Shown: positions 44,274-54,278 of the stretch, piece by piece
Layout: each line of letters starts with the position of its first letter
Numbering within the stretch: position 1 is the stretch's first letter
From: Klebsiella aerogenes KCTC 2190
GTDB taxonomy: Bacteria; Pseudomonadota; Gammaproteobacteria; Enterobacterales; Enterobacteriaceae
Reading direction: 5' to 3'
Assembly (NCBI RefSeq): GCF_000215745.1
Contig: NC_015663.1
Coordinates: 62,001-126,000, forward strand
Length of the DNA: 64,000 bases
Made by a program: the position numbers and the translations under genes
Notes under the pieces: model-generated
Told to the model about the DNA's origin: nothing
The model's database searches: none
What the model saw: the letters and a program-made list of their open reading frames with translations, nothing else

Positions 44274-45149
44274 TTAGCGAAGCGCGCTGCCGAAGGTATT
44301 ACACTGCGAAGGATCGCCGCTATCGAAACCGCGTTTGAACCACGTATAGCGCTGCTGGGAGGTCCCATGGGTGAAGCTGTCCGGCACCACGCGGCCCTGG
44401 CTCTGCTCCTGCAGACGATCGTCGCCGATGGCCTCAGCGGCATTGAGCGCCTCTTGCAGATCGCCGGTTTCCATCACATCCTGTTTTTGCATGTTATTGC
44501 CCCAGACGCCCGCAAAGCAGTCTGCCTGCAGCTCCATTTTCACCGACAGGCGGTTCACTTCAGTCTGCGAAGCCTGCTGCTGCATCTGACGGACCTTAGG
44601 TTCGATGCCGAGCAGCTTCTGCACATGGTGGCCGACTTCGTGCGCAATCACGTAGCCCTGCGCAAAGTCGCCGTCAGCGCCGAGTTTGTTTTTCATCTCG
44701 TCATAGAATGACAGGTCGATATAGACCGTGCTGTCCGCCGGGCAGTAGAACGGCCCCATCACCGATTGACCGGTGCCGCAGCCGGTACGGGTCGCGCCGC
44801 GATACATCACCAGCTTCGGCTGTACGTATTGCCGCCCCATCTTTTCAAAAATAGGCCCCCAGGTATCTTCGGTAGTGGCCAGAATAACGGAGGTGAACTT
44901 CGCCGCTTCATCATCCTTCGGGCTGATCGAACGCTGGGTTGAAGTTTGCTGCTGCGGCATCGGTTCGCCGGTCAGCATGCCGGTTAAATCCACGCCATAG
45001 TAACCCGCCACCAGAACGATAATTAGCAGGACGATGCCGCCTTTACCGCTTGGAATACGGAAACCGCCACCGCCGCCGCCCAGCGGCGAACCTGAATCAC
45101 TACGTCTGTCTTCCACATTGTCGCTTTCACGACGCCCTTGCCAGCGCAT
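44274..45149 (-). CDS. ypfJ: Neutral zinc metallopeptidase-family protein YpfJ
   Basis: A 291-residue protein with one TM helix ([19 protein letters not shown]) after a charged N-terminus and a C-terminal metallopeptidase domain. This contains HEVGHH, preceded by YVIA, and a downstream Glu in [10 protein letters not shown] as the third zinc ligand. The start [11 protein letters not shown] at 45149 follows GAGG. The substrate is unknown. Upstream partner of tmcA. Confidence 0.94.
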   Translation of the reverse strand: MRWQGRRESDNVEDRRSDSGSPLGGGGGGFRIPSGKGGIVLLIIVLVAGYYGVDLTGMLTGEPMPQQQTSTQRSISPKDDEAAKFTSVILATTEDTWGPIFEKMGRQYVQPKLVMYRGATRTGCGTGQSVMGPFYCPADSTVYIDLSFYDEMKNKLGADGDFAQGYVIAHEVGHHVQKLLGIEPKVRQMQQQASQTEVNRLSVKMELQADCFAGVWGNNMQKQDVMETGDLQEALNAAEAIGDDRLQEQSQGRVVPDSFTHGTSQQRYTWFKRGFDSGDPSQCNTFGSALR

Positions 45150-45269
45150 AAGCACCTCTATTCCATCATGTTACGAATATGAGAGATCGTAGGCGGTTCA
45201 GCGGAGGATTACCACAGGAAACAACGAATAAGAGCGCCAGAAGAATGATTTCTTCCGGCGCGGAGGGGA

Positions 45270-45983
45270 TTAGTCGAGCTTGACGCCCAGACGGTGGGCC
45301 ACTTCTTCGTAAGCTTCGATCAGGCCGCCGAGGCTCTGGCGGAAGCGATCTTTGTCCATTTTATCGAGGGTGTTTTTATCCCACAGACGGCTACCGTCCG
45401 GAGAGAATTCATCGCCAAGCACCACTTCGCCTTTGAACAGACCGAACTCCAGCTTGAAGTCGACCAGAATCAGACCAGCATCATCAAACAGCTTGCTGAG
45501 TACGTCGTTCGCTTTGTAGCTGAGCTCCTTCATGCGCGCCAGGTTTTCTTTATTCACCCAGCCGAACGTCTCACAGTAGGATTCGTTGACCATCGGGTCG
45601 TGCATGGCGTCGTTTTTCAGGAACAGGTCGAACAACGGCGGAGTCAGTTCGATACCTTCTTCAATACCCAGGCGTTTCACCAGTGAACCCGCCGCGCGGT
45701 TACGAATCACGCATTCAACCGGCACCATATCCAGCTTTTTCACCAGGCATTCAGTATCAGAAAGCAGCGCTTCCATTTGGGTCGGGATACCGGCTTCTTC
45801 CAGCTTGCTCATAATGAAATGGTTGAATTTGTTATTCACCATACCTTTACGATCGAACTGTTCGATGCGGGCGCCATCCCCTGCTGACGTATCGTTACGG
45901 AATTCAAGTACCAGCAGATCCGGGTTTTCGGTGCTGTATACCGTTTTCGCTTTGCCACGATACAACTCAGCTTGCTTTTTCAT
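45270..45983 (-). CDS. purC: SAICAR synthetase
   Basis: A 237-residue ATP-dependent ligase joining aspartate to CAIR in purine synthesis. It has the N-terminal KAKTVY ATP-binding segment, [14 protein letters not shown] and the signature [14 protein letters not shown]. It lies downstream of dapA-bamC but has its own PurR-box promoter region and follows a terminator. Confidence 0.98.
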   Translation of the reverse strand: MKKQAELYRGKAKTVYSTENPDLLVLEFRNDTSAGDGARIEQFDRKGMVNNKFNHFIMSKLEEAGIPTQMEALLSDTECLVKKLDMVPVECVIRNRAAGSLVKRLGIEEGIELTPPLFDLFLKNDAMHDPMVNESYCETFGWVNKENLARMKELSYKANDVLSKLFDDAGLILVDFKLEFGLFKGEVVLGDEFSPDGSRLWDKNTLDKMDKDRFRQSLGGLIEAYEEVAHRLGVKLD

Positions 45984-46067
45984 CTTTCACCACTCCAGTG
46001 ATATTAAGCCAAAAAATTACCTTTCCGCCCGTAGGCAAAATCAGGCAAATTACCTGACTTTGCGGCT

Positions 46068-46083
46068 ACGCACACGTTTGCGT
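46068..46083 (-). promoter_or_regulatory. PurR operator of purC
   Basis: ACGCACACGTTTGCGT matches the PurR consensus ACGCAAACGTTTGCGT at 15 of 16 bases, about 85 bp before the purC ATG. It predicts repression by PurR with hypoxanthine or guanine. Confidence 0.9.
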
Positions 46084-46094
46084 CACTATACATT

Positions 46095-46126
46095 AAAAAG
46101 GGCCGGATTGCTCCAGCCCTTTTTAT
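46095..46126 (-). terminator. bamC terminator
   Basis: An AAAAAGGGC / GCCCTTTTT stem with a 12-nt loop directly abutting the bamC stop. On the minus strand it ends in TTTTTAATG. It separates the dapA-bamC transcript from purC. Confidence 0.88.
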
Positions 46127-47160
46127 TACTTGTTAAATGCGGCCTGGAATACGGCTACCAGGGCGTCATTTTGCGACTGCGTCAGGGTGTGGCCTTTCGG
46201 GTCGATAAACTGCAGACTACTGCGGTTATCGAGATCGCCGACCTGCAGTTTATAGTCGCCAGAGGCCAGCTGCGGGTCACTGGCGCCCAGATCCTGCCAG
46301 CTGCTGTCAGACAGCGGCTTGTAAGTTACCGCCATGCTGCCCTGAGAGCGAGTGCTGTCGGTTACCTTCATGCCCACTTTTTCAAGCGCGGCCGGCAGTT
46401 TCTGCCACACCATGTTGAACGGCGCGCGCACCACCAGCATAGGCAAGCCGGTGTCATCCGCCGCGCTCTGCACGTCGAAGGTCGCGCCAGCGCTTCGCTG
46501 CGCCGCGTTCTGCGCATTAGTGGCGTTGGAATCAAGACCGGAAGAGATAACGTTCAGCATTGAGGTGCTGTAGCGCTGCAGAGAAGCCGGGTCAGACACG
46601 GGCTTGCCCGCCTGCTCCAGGTTCACCAGCTTCACCACCACCGCCTGCTGATAGCCCTGCGGCTTAACGGAGATTTGATAACGGCCACGGTACTGCTGGT
46701 CTTCATCAAGGCGGTTCCACTCTACCCAATCGGTATTCAGCGTCTGGCCTGCATCGTCACGCTTGGTGATGGTGTAGTTTTTCGCCTGTACGATGCTAAC
46801 CACCTGCGCCCATAAAGAACCGCTGCGGCTGTTTTCCACCATCAGGGTGGAGGTATCGCCGTTAAACTGGGTACGCGCGCCGCTGACCAGGGCTAAAGGC
46901 TGAGCCGGCGGACGAATATCCAGCGCCTTGCCTACCGCACCGGTGCTGGCGGCAACCGGAATGTTGTAGTCGCCAGTCTGCAGCGGCAGGATCATCCCCG
47001 CCGGGGCGTGAAGTTCACTGAGCGGCGTGGCATCTAAATAAGCCTCGTCGCCGCTAACCTGACGCTTATAGCGCGAGTCAGAACTACAGGCCGCGAGGAG
47101 TAAAACCAGCGAAACACCCGCAACCTTCGCCAGGCGCGACTTCTGTACTGAGTAAGCCAT
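46126..47160 (-). CDS. bamC: Outer-membrane assembly lipoprotein BamC
   Basis: A 344-residue lipoprotein of the BAM complex that inserts beta-barrel proteins with BamA/B/D/E. The lipobox LLLAAC gives acylated Cys25. The conserved unstructured N-terminal lasso ([16 protein letters not shown]) binds BamD, and two helix-grip domains follow. The ATG at 47160 is preferred to a TTG one codon earlier. It is 16 bp after dapA. Confidence 0.97.
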   Translation of the reverse strand: MAYSVQKSRLAKVAGVSLVLLLAACSSDSRYKRQVSGDEAYLDATPLSELHAPAGMILPLQTGDYNIPVAASTGAVGKALDIRPPAQPLALVSGARTQFNGDTSTLMVENSRSGSLWAQVVSIVQAKNYTITKRDDAGQTLNTDWVEWNRLDEDQQYRGRYQISVKPQGYQQAVVVKLVNLEQAGKPVSDPASLQRYSTSMLNVISSGLDSNATNAQNAAQRSAGATFDVQSAADDTGLPMLVVRAPFNMVWQKLPAALEKVGMKVTDSTRSQGSMAVTYKPLSDSSWQDLGASDPQLASGDYKLQVGDLDNRSSLQFIDPKGHTLTQSQNDALVAVFQAAFNK

Positions 47161-47176
47161 CAAATCTCCCTAAACT

Positions 47177-48055
47177 CTACAGCAAACCGGCATGCTTCAG
47201 CGCTGCGGTAACCGCTTTCGTACCCGCTTCGGTAATCGGCGTCATTGGCAGGCGCAGCGTGTCGGTCGCTACAAGTCCCAACGCCTTACAAGCCCATTTG
47301 ACTGGGATCGGGTTGGGTTCGACAAATAATTTTGTATGCAGCGGCATCAGACGCTGGTTAATCGCGCGAGCTTCCGCGAATTGCCCCGCCATCGCCAGTC
47401 GGCACATGTCGGCCATTTCACGGGCGGCGACGTTCGCCGTGACGGAAATGACGCCGACGCCGCCGAGCTGGATAAAGTCCATGCCGGTTGCGTCATCGCC
47501 GCTCAGCAGAATAAAGTCATCTGAAACCAGCTCTTTGATCTGGTGAACGCGACTTAAGTTCCCTGTTGCTTCCTTAATACCGACAATATTTTTAATTTCC
47601 GCCAGGCGGCCAACGGTTTCCGGCAGCATATCGCAACCGGTACGGGACGGCACATTATACAGAATTTGCGGCAGGTCAGTATGTTCAGCGATAGCTTTAA
47701 AGTGTTGGAACAGGCCTTCCTGGGTCGGACGGTTATAATAAGGAGTGACCGTCAGGCAGCCGACAACGCCGCTATCGTTGAAACGTTTGGTCAGGCTAAT
47801 CGCCTCTGCGGTTGCATTTGCACCGGTACCTGCAATGACCGGGATGCGGCCATCGGCCAGCTCAAGGGTCATCATCACGACGTCGCCATGCTCTTCATGG
47901 CTCAACGTTGCGGATTCGCCGGTAGTCCCTACCGAAACAATCGCCGAGGTTCCGTTGGCGACATGGTAATCAATCAGTTTTTTCAGGCTTGACCGGCAGA
48001 CATTACCGTTATCATCCATCGGCGTGACAAGCGCTACAATACTTCCCGTGAACAT
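47177..48055 (-). CDS. dapA: 4-hydroxy-tetrahydrodipicolinate synthase
   Basis: A 292-residue TIM-barrel Schiff-base aldolase condensing pyruvate with aspartate semialdehyde in the lysine/DAP pathway. The residues Lys161 (GIKEATG), Tyr133 and Thr44-Thr45 form the catalytic set. GAGGAT precedes the ATG. It is divergent from gcvR and first in dapA-bamC. Confidence 0.98.
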   Translation of the reverse strand: MFTGSIVALVTPMDDNGNVCRSSLKKLIDYHVANGTSAIVSVGTTGESATLSHEEHGDVVMMTLELADGRIPVIAGTGANATAEAISLTKRFNDSGVVGCLTVTPYYNRPTQEGLFQHFKAIAEHTDLPQILYNVPSRTGCDMLPETVGRLAEIKNIVGIKEATGNLSRVHQIKELVSDDFILLSGDDATGMDFIQLGGVGVISVTANVAAREMADMCRLAMAGQFAEARAINQRLMPLHTKLFVEPNPIPVKWACKALGLVATDTLRLPMTPITEAGTKAVTAALKHAGLL

Positions 48056-48208
48056 GGGCCATCCTCAGAGCAGAAGTGGGACAAGATTCTCAATGTTACG
48101 TTTGGTGCTGCAATAAAAGCAAGAGACCCAACGCCATCTGGGATGTTGTACGCCGGTTTTTTTTATGCTTTCCTAATGTTACCTCACCTTTTTAAAGGAA
48201 GAACAGGT

Positions 48209-48778
48209 TTGACAGCCTCATTACAACACTATCTGGTGATTACCGCTCTGGGCGCAGACCGCCCCGGCATCGTAAACACAATCACTCGCCACGTCAGCAG
48301 CTGCGGCTGCAATATTGAAGACAGCCGCTTGGCCATGCTCGGCGACGAGTTCACGTTTATAATGCTGCTTTCCGGCTCGTGGAACGCGATTAACCTGATC
48401 GAATCAACGCTGCCGTTAAAAGGAGCCGAGCTGGATTTGCTGATCGTAATGAAGCGCACCTCCGCCCGCCCACCGCAGGCGATGCCGAATACGGTTTGGA
48501 TCCAGGTAGAGGTGCCGGACTCGCCGCATATCATTGAGCGCTTTACCGCGCTGTGCGACACGTGGAATATGAATATCGCCGAACTGGTCTCCCGTACGCA
48601 ACCGGGAGAAGATAAAGACGCCGCTCAGCTATTTATTCAAATCACCGCACACAGTCCTGCCTCGCAAAACACGACAAATATCGAGCAAGCGTTCAAAGCA
48701 CTATGTACAGAACTGAGCGCACAAGGCAGTATTAACATCGTTAATTATTCACAGCATGATGAACAGGATGGAGTTTAA
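48209..48778 (+). CDS. gcvR: Glycine cleavage system regulator GcvR
   Basis: A 189-residue protein with two ACT domains (about 7-80 and 95-175). It binds GcvA and blocks activation of gcvTHP when glycine is low. Translation is assigned to TTG 48209, which follows AAAGGA by 9 nt and gives the family N-terminus (..SLQHYLVITALGADRPGIV). An upstream ATG frame adds 22 non-conserved residues. It is 3 bp ahead of bcp. Confidence 0.93.
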   Translation: MTASLQHYLVITALGADRPGIVNTITRHVSSCGCNIEDSRLAMLGDEFTFIMLLSGSWNAINLIESTLPLKGAELDLLIVMKRTSARPPQAMPNTVWIQVEVPDSPHIIERFTALCDTWNMNIAELVSRTQPGEDKDAAQLFIQITAHSPASQNTTNIEQAFKALCTELSAQGSINIVNYSQHDEQDGV

Positions 48779-48781
48779 CCA

Positions 48782-49252
48782 ATGACCCCACTGAAAGCCG
48801 GTGATATCGCACCGAAATTTAGCTTACCGGACCAGGACGGCGAGGAAGTAAATTTAACCGACTTCCAGGGACAGCGTGTTCTGGTTTATTTTTACCCGAA
48901 AGCCATGACCCCAGGCTGCACCGTACAAGCGTGCGGTTTACGCGATAATATGGACGACCTGAAAAAAGCGGGCGTCGAAGTACTGGGTATCAGCACTGAT
49001 AAACCAGAAAAACTGTCTCGTTTTGCCGAAAAAGAGCTGCTGAACTTTACGCTGCTGTCTGATGAAGATCATCAGGTCTGCGAACAGTTCGGCGTCTGGG
49101 GCGAAAAATCATTTATGGGGAAAACCTACGACGGCATTCACCGTATTAGCTTCCTCATTGATGCTGACGGCAAGATTGAACATGTGTTTGATAACTTCAA
49201 AACCAGCAATCACCACGATGTCGTGCTGAACTGGCTGAAAGAAAACGCATAA
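48782..49252 (+). CDS. bcp: Thiol peroxidase Bcp (peroxiredoxin Q)
   Basis: A 156-residue peroxiredoxin reducing H2O2 and organic hydroperoxides with thioredoxin. The peroxidatic Cys46 and resolving Cys51 are in MTPGCTVQACGLRD. It is transcribed with gcvR. In E. coli the hyf hydrogenase-4 cluster follows; here perM follows directly. Confidence 0.97.
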   Translation: MTPLKAGDIAPKFSLPDQDGEEVNLTDFQGQRVLVYFYPKAMTPGCTVQACGLRDNMDDLKKAGVEVLGISTDKPEKLSRFAEKELLNFTLLSDEDHQVCEQFGVWGEKSFMGKTYDGIHRISFLIDADGKIEHVFDNFKTSNHHDVVLNWLKENA

Positions 49253-49263
49253 CGTCTAAATGA

Positions 49264-49299
49264 AAACGCCGGGGATAATAAATCGCCCGGCGTTTTTTT
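49264..49299. terminator. Terminator between bcp and perM
   Basis: AACGCCGGG / CCCGGCGTT stem with a 12-nt loop and a T7 tail, between the convergent bcp and perM stops. Confidence 0.92.
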
Positions 49300-49314
49300 G
49301 CGTCAATCAGCGCG

Positions 49315-50379
49315 TCACTCGTCTTCAATAACCATTCCATCAGGCCAGGCGTGAACCACCGCCTTGATTAACGTCGCCAGCGGAATCGCGAAGAATACCC
49401 CCCAGAAACCCCACAGCCCGCCGAAAATCACTACCGACAGAATAATCACCAACGGATGTAAATTCACCGCCTCCGAGAAGAGAACCGGCACCAGCAGGTT
49501 GCCATCCAGCCCCTGAATTATCAGGTATACGGCAAACAGGCTCCAGAACTCAGTACCCGCGCCGAACTGGAACAACGCCACGCCGACCACAGGAATGGTG
49601 ACCACAAAAGCGCCGATATACGGAATCAGCACCGAGAATCCCACCAGCACCGCCAGCAGCAGCGAGTAGTTGAGACCGAAGAGAATGAAGCCTATCCAGG
49701 TGGCGACGCCGACGACAATCATCTCCAGCACCTTGCCGCGGATATAGTTGGTAATCTGCTGGTTCATCTCTTTCCACACCTGCCCCGCCAGGCCGCGATT
49801 ACGCGGTAATACGCGGCGTACGGCATTGAGCATCTGCTGTTTATCTTTCAGCAGGAAGAAAACCATCAGCGGAACCAGGACCAGATACACCGCCAGCGTC
49901 AGCAGGCCGACCAGCGAGGCGAGCGAATACTTCACTACCGAATCGCCAACGGTCAGCATGCGGCTGCGCATATTTTCGGCCATTGCATCAATGATGCCGG
50001 CATCCATCAATGCCGGATAGCGCCGCGGCAGCGTGGCGGCGAAATCGGAAAGCTTATTGAGCATACCAGGCATATCGCGGATGAGATAAATGCCCTGTTG
50101 CCAGGCCACCGGCATCACCACAAAGGCCATTAACAGCAAGATACCGACAAATAGCACCAGCACCAGCGAGGTGGCCCAGGTTCGCGACAAGCCGATACGC
50201 TCCAGACGAACGGTGGGCCACTCCAGCAGATAGGCCAATACGATGGCGACCAGCAGCGGCGCCAGCAGCCCGCTGAAAAAGAACATAATGCCGAAGCCGG
50301 CCAGCAGAATAACCAGCAGCGCTATCGCTTCCGGGTCGCTGAAACGACGACGATACCACTGCATTAACATCTCAAGCAT
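49315..50379 (-). CDS. perM: AI-2E-family permease PerM
   Basis: A 354-residue inner-membrane protein of the AI-2E transporter (UPF0118) family, with about eight hydrophobic segments, including [25 protein letters not shown] and [21 protein letters not shown] (in parts). The ATG at 50379 ([13 protein letters not shown]) follows AAGGG; a 64-codon upstream extension is not conserved. The substrate is unknown. It is divergent from bepA. Confidence 0.94.
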   Translation of the reverse strand: MLEMLMQWYRRRFSDPEAIALLVILLAGFGIMFFFSGLLAPLLVAIVLAYLLEWPTVRLERIGLSRTWATSLVLVLFVGILLLMAFVVMPVAWQQGIYLIRDMPGMLNKLSDFAATLPRRYPALMDAGIIDAMAENMRSRMLTVGDSVVKYSLASLVGLLTLAVYLVLVPLMVFFLLKDKQQMLNAVRRVLPRNRGLAGQVWKEMNQQITNYIRGKVLEMIVVGVATWIGFILFGLNYSLLLAVLVGFSVLIPYIGAFVVTIPVVGVALFQFGAGTEFWSLFAVYLIIQGLDGNLLVPVLFSEAVNLHPLVIILSVVIFGGLWGFWGVFFAIPLATLIKAVVHAWPDGMVIEDE

Positions 50380-50602
50380 AAACCCTTCCCTGAAGCGCAA
50401 ATCGCCACAATCCTGGGAATTGTATCTAAGTGTCACAAAAAAGACTTCGCTTTTTATTGGCGATGACACAAACCTGCACAACTGTGCGAATATCATATTT
50501 TCAACGCCATCAACGACAGCTAAACTCGCAGAATCTGCGGCACGGGAACATTGGGCCGCACAACCGGTCAAACTGGCACACCCACATTACAGGACAGAGG
50601 TT

Positions 50603-52066
50603 ATGTTCAGGCAGTTAAAGAAAACGCTGGTGGCCGCCGCCGTCGCGTCGTTGACGCTGGGGACGATATTACCTGCCGCCGCTGACTCGGCGGATACGCT
50701 GCCGGATATGGGCACCTCGGCAGGAAGCACCCTTTCCATCGGTCAGGAAATGCAGATGGGGGATTACTACGTACGCCAGCTACGCGGCAGCGCGCCGCTG
50801 ATAAACGACCCGCTGCTGGTGCAATACATTAACGGGCTGGGCATGCGCCTGGTCGCTCACGCTAATTCCGTACGTACGCCGTTCCACTTTTATCTGATTA
50901 ATAACGATCAGATTAACGCCTTCGCCTTCTTCGGCGGCAACGTGGTGCTGCACTCGGCGCTGTTCCGCTATGCGGATAACGAAAGCCAGCTTGCCTCGGT
51001 AATGGCGCACGAAATCTCCCACGTCACCCAGCGCCATCTGGCGCGCGCGATGGAAGACCAAAAACGTAGCGCGCCGCTAACCTGGGTTGGCGCGCTGGGC
51101 TCCATTCTGCTGGCGATGGCCAGCCCGCAGGCGGGGATGGCGGCATTAACCGGCACCCTGGCCGGCACCCAGCAGGGGATGATTAGCTTCACTCGTCAGA
51201 ACGAAGAAGAAGCCGACCGCATCGGTATTCAGGTACTGCAGCGCTCCGGTTTCGATCCGCAGGCGATGCCGGCGTTTATGGGTAAATTACTCGACGAATC
51301 CCGCTATTCCAGCCGCCCGCCGGAAATGCTGCTCACTCACCCACTGCCGGAAAGCCGTCTGGCCGACGCCCGTAACCGCGCCAATCAGATGCGCCCGGTG
51401 GTAGTTCAGTCGTCGGCGGATTTCTATCTCGCCAAGGCCCGTACCCTCGGTATGTATAACTCCGGGGAAAATAAGCTCGGCAGCGATCTGCTTGACGCCT
51501 GGTCAAAAGGGAACATCCGCGAACAGCACGCCGCGCAGTATGGCCGCGCGCTACTGGCCATGGAGAGCAATAACTACGATCAGGCGCGCAAAGCGCTCCA
51601 GCCGCTGCTCGGCGCCGACCCACAAAATCCCTGGTATCTGGATCTCGCCACCGATATCGATCTTGGGCAGAAAAAGACCACTGACGCAATTAACCGCCTG
51701 AAAAACGCCAAAGAGATCCGCACCGATCCGGTCCTGCAGCTGAACCTGGCCAACGCCTATCTGCAGGGCGGGCAGCCGGCGGAAGCCGCGACCATTCTCA
51801 ACCGCTACACCTTTAACAATAAAGATGACGGCAACGGTTGGGACCTGTTGGCTCAGGCGGAAGGCGCCCTGGGTCATCGCGACCAGGAGCTGGCGGCGCG
51901 GGCCGAAGGCATGGCGCTGGCCGGCAGGCTTGACCAGGCCATCTCGCTGCTGAGCAGCGCCAGTTCACAAGTAAAATTGGGCAGTTTGCAGCAGGCGCGC
52001 TACGACGCTCGCATCGACCAGCTGCGCCAGCTGCAGGAAAGATTCCGCCCCTATCAGAAAATGTAA
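50603..52066 (+). CDS. bepA: Outer-membrane assembly metalloprotease/chaperone BepA
   Basis: A 487-residue periplasmic M48 protease with C-terminal TPR repeats. It promotes LptD maturation and degrades stalled outer-membrane proteins. It has a Sec signal (1-27, cleaved after PAAA), a zinc site HEISH (His136, Glu137, His140) with the later Glu in EADRIG, and TPR helices from about residue 310. The ATG at 50603 follows AGAGG. Co-transcribed with yfgD 9 bp downstream. Confidence 0.96.
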   Translation: MFRQLKKTLVAAAVASLTLGTILPAAADSADTLPDMGTSAGSTLSIGQEMQMGDYYVRQLRGSAPLINDPLLVQYINGLGMRLVAHANSVRTPFHFYLINNDQINAFAFFGGNVVLHSALFRYADNESQLASVMAHEISHVTQRHLARAMEDQKRSAPLTWVGALGSILLAMASPQAGMAALTGTLAGTQQGMISFTRQNEEEADRIGIQVLQRSGFDPQAMPAFMGKLLDESRYSSRPPEMLLTHPLPESRLADARNRANQMRPVVVQSSADFYLAKARTLGMYNSGENKLGSDLLDAWSKGNIREQHAAQYGRALLAMESNNYDQARKALQPLLGADPQNPWYLDLATDIDLGQKKTTDAINRLKNAKEIRTDPVLQLNLANAYLQGGQPAEAATILNRYTFNNKDDGNGWDLLAQAEGALGHRDQELAARAEGMALAGRLDQAISLLSSASSQVKLGSLQQARYDARIDQLRQLQERFRPYQKM

Positions 52067-52075
52067 GGAGACCAC

Positions 52076-52435
52076 ATGTCTGACGCGGTAAAAATTTACC
52101 ACAACCCTCGCTGCTCGAAGAGCCGTGACACGCTCAGCCTGCTGAAAGCTAACGGCATCGACCCTGAAGTGGTGCTGTATCTGGAGACGCCGCCGGATGC
52201 CGCGACGCTGCGCCAGCTGTTGAAAATGCTGAATATGAGCAGCGCCCGTGAACTGATGCGCCAGAAAGAAGATCTGTATAAGTCGCTCAATCTCGCCGAC
52301 CCACAGCTCAGCGAAGAGGCGTTGATTCAGGCCATGGTCGAGAACCCGAAGCTCATCGAACGGCCCATCGTGGTCAGCCACGGCCAGGCGCGTATCGGCC
52401 GCCCGCCGGAACAGGTACTGGAAATCGTCAGCTAA
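52076..52435 (+). CDS. yfgD: ArsC-family reductase YfgD
   Basis: A 119-residue arsenate-reductase-family protein with active-site Cys13 in HNPRCSKSRD and the downstream Arg triad region (RPIVV...ARIGRPPE). It could reduce arsenate with glutaredoxin, but orthologues outside ars operons have no proven role. It follows bepA directly. Confidence 0.94.
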   Translation: MSDAVKIYHNPRCSKSRDTLSLLKANGIDPEVVLYLETPPDAATLRQLLKMLNMSSARELMRQKEDLYKSLNLADPQLSEEALIQAMVENPKLIERPIVVSHGQARIGRPPEQVLEIVS

Positions 52436-52570
52436 TCCCTACGCGCCGCCGGTCTTGCCCGCGGCGCGATTTTTTTCGTGCCCGCTTCCAGAAAATACAG
52501 GCCAACTCCCCCTGCCCGCACAGTGGTGCTACTGTCTGTCCGTCACCTGAATCCACTGGACGGATTGCCA

Positions 52571-53482
52571 ATGAAAAAAGCTATTTCCACGCCGCATGAC
52601 GCAGTATTTAAAACCTACCTTTCCCATTCGGATACCGCGCGTGATTTTCTCCGGTTGTATCTTCCTGAAGCGCTAAAGGAGATCTGCGATCTGCGCACGC
52701 TACATTTAGAATCAGGTAATTTTATCGAAGAAGATCTCAGACCTTACTATTCCGATATTCTCTACTCGCTGCAAACCACTGCGGGCGACGGCTATATTTA
52801 CGCGCTAATCGAACATCAAAGTAGCCCCGACCGACATATGGCCTTTCGCCTGATGCGCTACGCCGTCGCCGTCATGCAGCGCCACCTTGATGCCGGACAC
52901 GAAAAACTTCCGCTGGTGATCCCGGTGCTTTTCTATCACGGCCTGGTGACGCCCTATCCGTTTTCAATGCGCTGGCTGGATGAGTTTGCCGCGCCGGAGC
53001 TGGCGACCACGCTCTACCACGGCGAATTTCCACTGGCGGATATCACCGTCATACCGGATGATGAAATCGCCACTCATCAACGTATGGCAACGCTGGAATT
53101 ACTGCAAAAACATATTCGACAACGCGATCTGGCGCAGTTACTCGACAAGCTGAGCGAATTATTATTGACTGGATTAGCCACGCAAACACAGGTGCATGCG
53201 CTAATGCACTACCTGGTGCTCGCGGGAAATAGCCGCGAACCGATAAAGTTTATTCGTGAGTTGGCGCGCCGGACGCCGCAACATAAGGAGACGCTGATGA
53301 CTATTGCAGAATATCTCGAGCAGCAAGGGCTGGAGCGCGGTTTGCTTCAGGGCCGGCAAGAAGGCCGGAAAGAAGAAGCACAGCGTATCGCCGCCGCGAT
53401 GTTACGTAGCGGTCTCGCCCCCGCGCTGGTGGCGCAGCTAACCGGGCTGGCAGAGCAGGAACTGGCGTCGCTTTCGGCTTAA
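52571..53482 (+). CDS. Rpn-family recombination-promoting nuclease
   Basis: A 303-residue protein of the Rpn/YhgA-like family (PF04754-type, PD-(D/E)XK nuclease fold), starting [18 protein letters not shown]. The predicted catalytic residues are Asp62 (YYSDILYSL) and Glu81-x-Gln83 (ALIEHQSS). The C-terminus has the charged [16 protein letters not shown] helix usual in this family. E. coli Rpn proteins are DNA endonucleases that raise RecA-independent recombination. The ATG at 52571 is favoured; the Shine-Dalgarno is weak. Its stop shares TTAA with the hda stop. It is inserted between yfgD and hda relative to E. coli. Confidence 0.9.
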   Translation: MKKAISTPHDAVFKTYLSHSDTARDFLRLYLPEALKEICDLRTLHLESGNFIEEDLRPYYSDILYSLQTTAGDGYIYALIEHQSSPDRHMAFRLMRYAVAVMQRHLDAGHEKLPLVIPVLFYHGLVTPYPFSMRWLDEFAAPELATTLYHGEFPLADITVIPDDEIATHQRMATLELLQKHIRQRDLAQLLDKLSELLLTGLATQTQVHALMHYLVLAGNSREPIKFIRELARRTPQHKETLMTIAEYLEQQGLERGLLQGRQEGRKEEAQRIAAAMLRSGLAPALVAQLTGLAEQELASLSA

Positions 53483-54180
53483 AGCTTCAGGATCTCTTTA
53501 ACAAATGGGATCGTCAGTTTTCGTTGGGCGGTAATCGATGCGTGATCGAGCTGATCGAGCGTCATAAACAGCGAGCGCATTTCTCTATCCAGCCGCTTGA
53601 GCAGGAATCGACAGACATCTTCCGGCATCTCGAAACCGCGCAGTCTGGCGCGCAACTGCAGCGCCTGCAGCTTATCTTCATCCGACAGCGGCTGCAGCTT
53701 ATAGATTTGCCCCCAGTCAAGGCGCGAGGCGAGATCCGGCAAGCCGAGATGCAGCTGCCGCGGCGGGCAATCGCCGGTGATCAGCAGGCGGGTTTTACCT
53801 GATTCGAGAATACGGTTATAGAGATTAAAGATAGCCATCTCCCAGGGCTCGTCCCCTGCCACGCACTCGATGTTATCGATGCACACCAGCGCCAGTTGCT
53901 CCATGCCGTCCAGCACTTCCGGCACGAACCACGTGCGCTTATCCAACGGCACGTAGCCGACGGCATCGCCACGCTGGGATAGCTCAGCGCAGGCGGCATG
54001 CAAAAGGTGGCTACGCCCCGCGCCTTCACGAGACCAGATATAGATGTATCCGCTGTGTTCCTGCCGCAACACGTTCTGCAGAGCGGCAAGTAGGGAAGGA
54101 TTATCACCCGGCCAGAAACTCGCGAACGTTTCGTCGTCAGGAAGATACAGTGGCAAAGAGAGCTGTGCCGGAGCGTTCAG
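53479..54180 (-). CDS. hda: DnaA regulatory inactivator Hda (CTG start)
   Basis: A 233-residue AAA+ protein that, with the DNA-loaded sliding clamp, triggers DnaA-ATP hydrolysis (RIDA). The N-terminal clamp-binding motif QLSLPL is at residues 6-11 only if translation starts at CTG 54180, which has GAGG 5 nt upstream. The first conventional start (TTG 54156) would remove the motif. The family AAA+ blocks [10 protein letters not shown] (Walker A) and LVCIDNIE (Walker B) follow. It lies downstream of uraA. Confidence 0.95.
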   Translation of the reverse strand: MNAPAQLSLPLYLPDDETFASFWPGDNPSLLAALQNVLRQEHSGYIYIWSREGAGRSHLLHAACAELSQRGDAVGYVPLDKRTWFVPEVLDGMEQLALVCIDNIECVAGDEPWEMAIFNLYNRILESGKTRLLITGDCPPRQLHLGLPDLASRLDWGQIYKLQPLSDEDKLQALQLRARLRGFEMPEDVCRFLLKRLDREMRSLFMTLDQLDHASITAQRKLTIPFVKEILKL

Positions 54181-54246
54181 ATGGACCTCAACATAGGCTT
54201 ACAGAAAAACGCGAAGAGTTTAACACAGTTTTAGGTCCGGAGAGAA

Positions 54247-54270
54247 CCGGGCAGGATCGCTGCCCGGTAT
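54247..54270 (-). terminator. Hairpin between uraA and hda
   Basis: A CCGGGCA / TGCCCGG stem with a 7-nt loop; on the minus strand TTCTCT follows. Probably a partial terminator allowing some read-through into hda. Confidence 0.6.
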
Positions 54271-54278
54271 CAGGATCG

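Noticed and set aside
50410..50490. Sigma-E promoter for bepA
   Set aside because: An ACTT string with 16-bp spacing exists, but the -10 (TGACA) fits poorly, so it was not listed although E. coli bepA is in the sigma-E regulon.
52478..52570. 31-codon N-terminal extension of the Rpn gene
   Set aside because: The extension is Pro/Arg-rich and absent from the family; [14 protein letters not shown] is the usual beginning.
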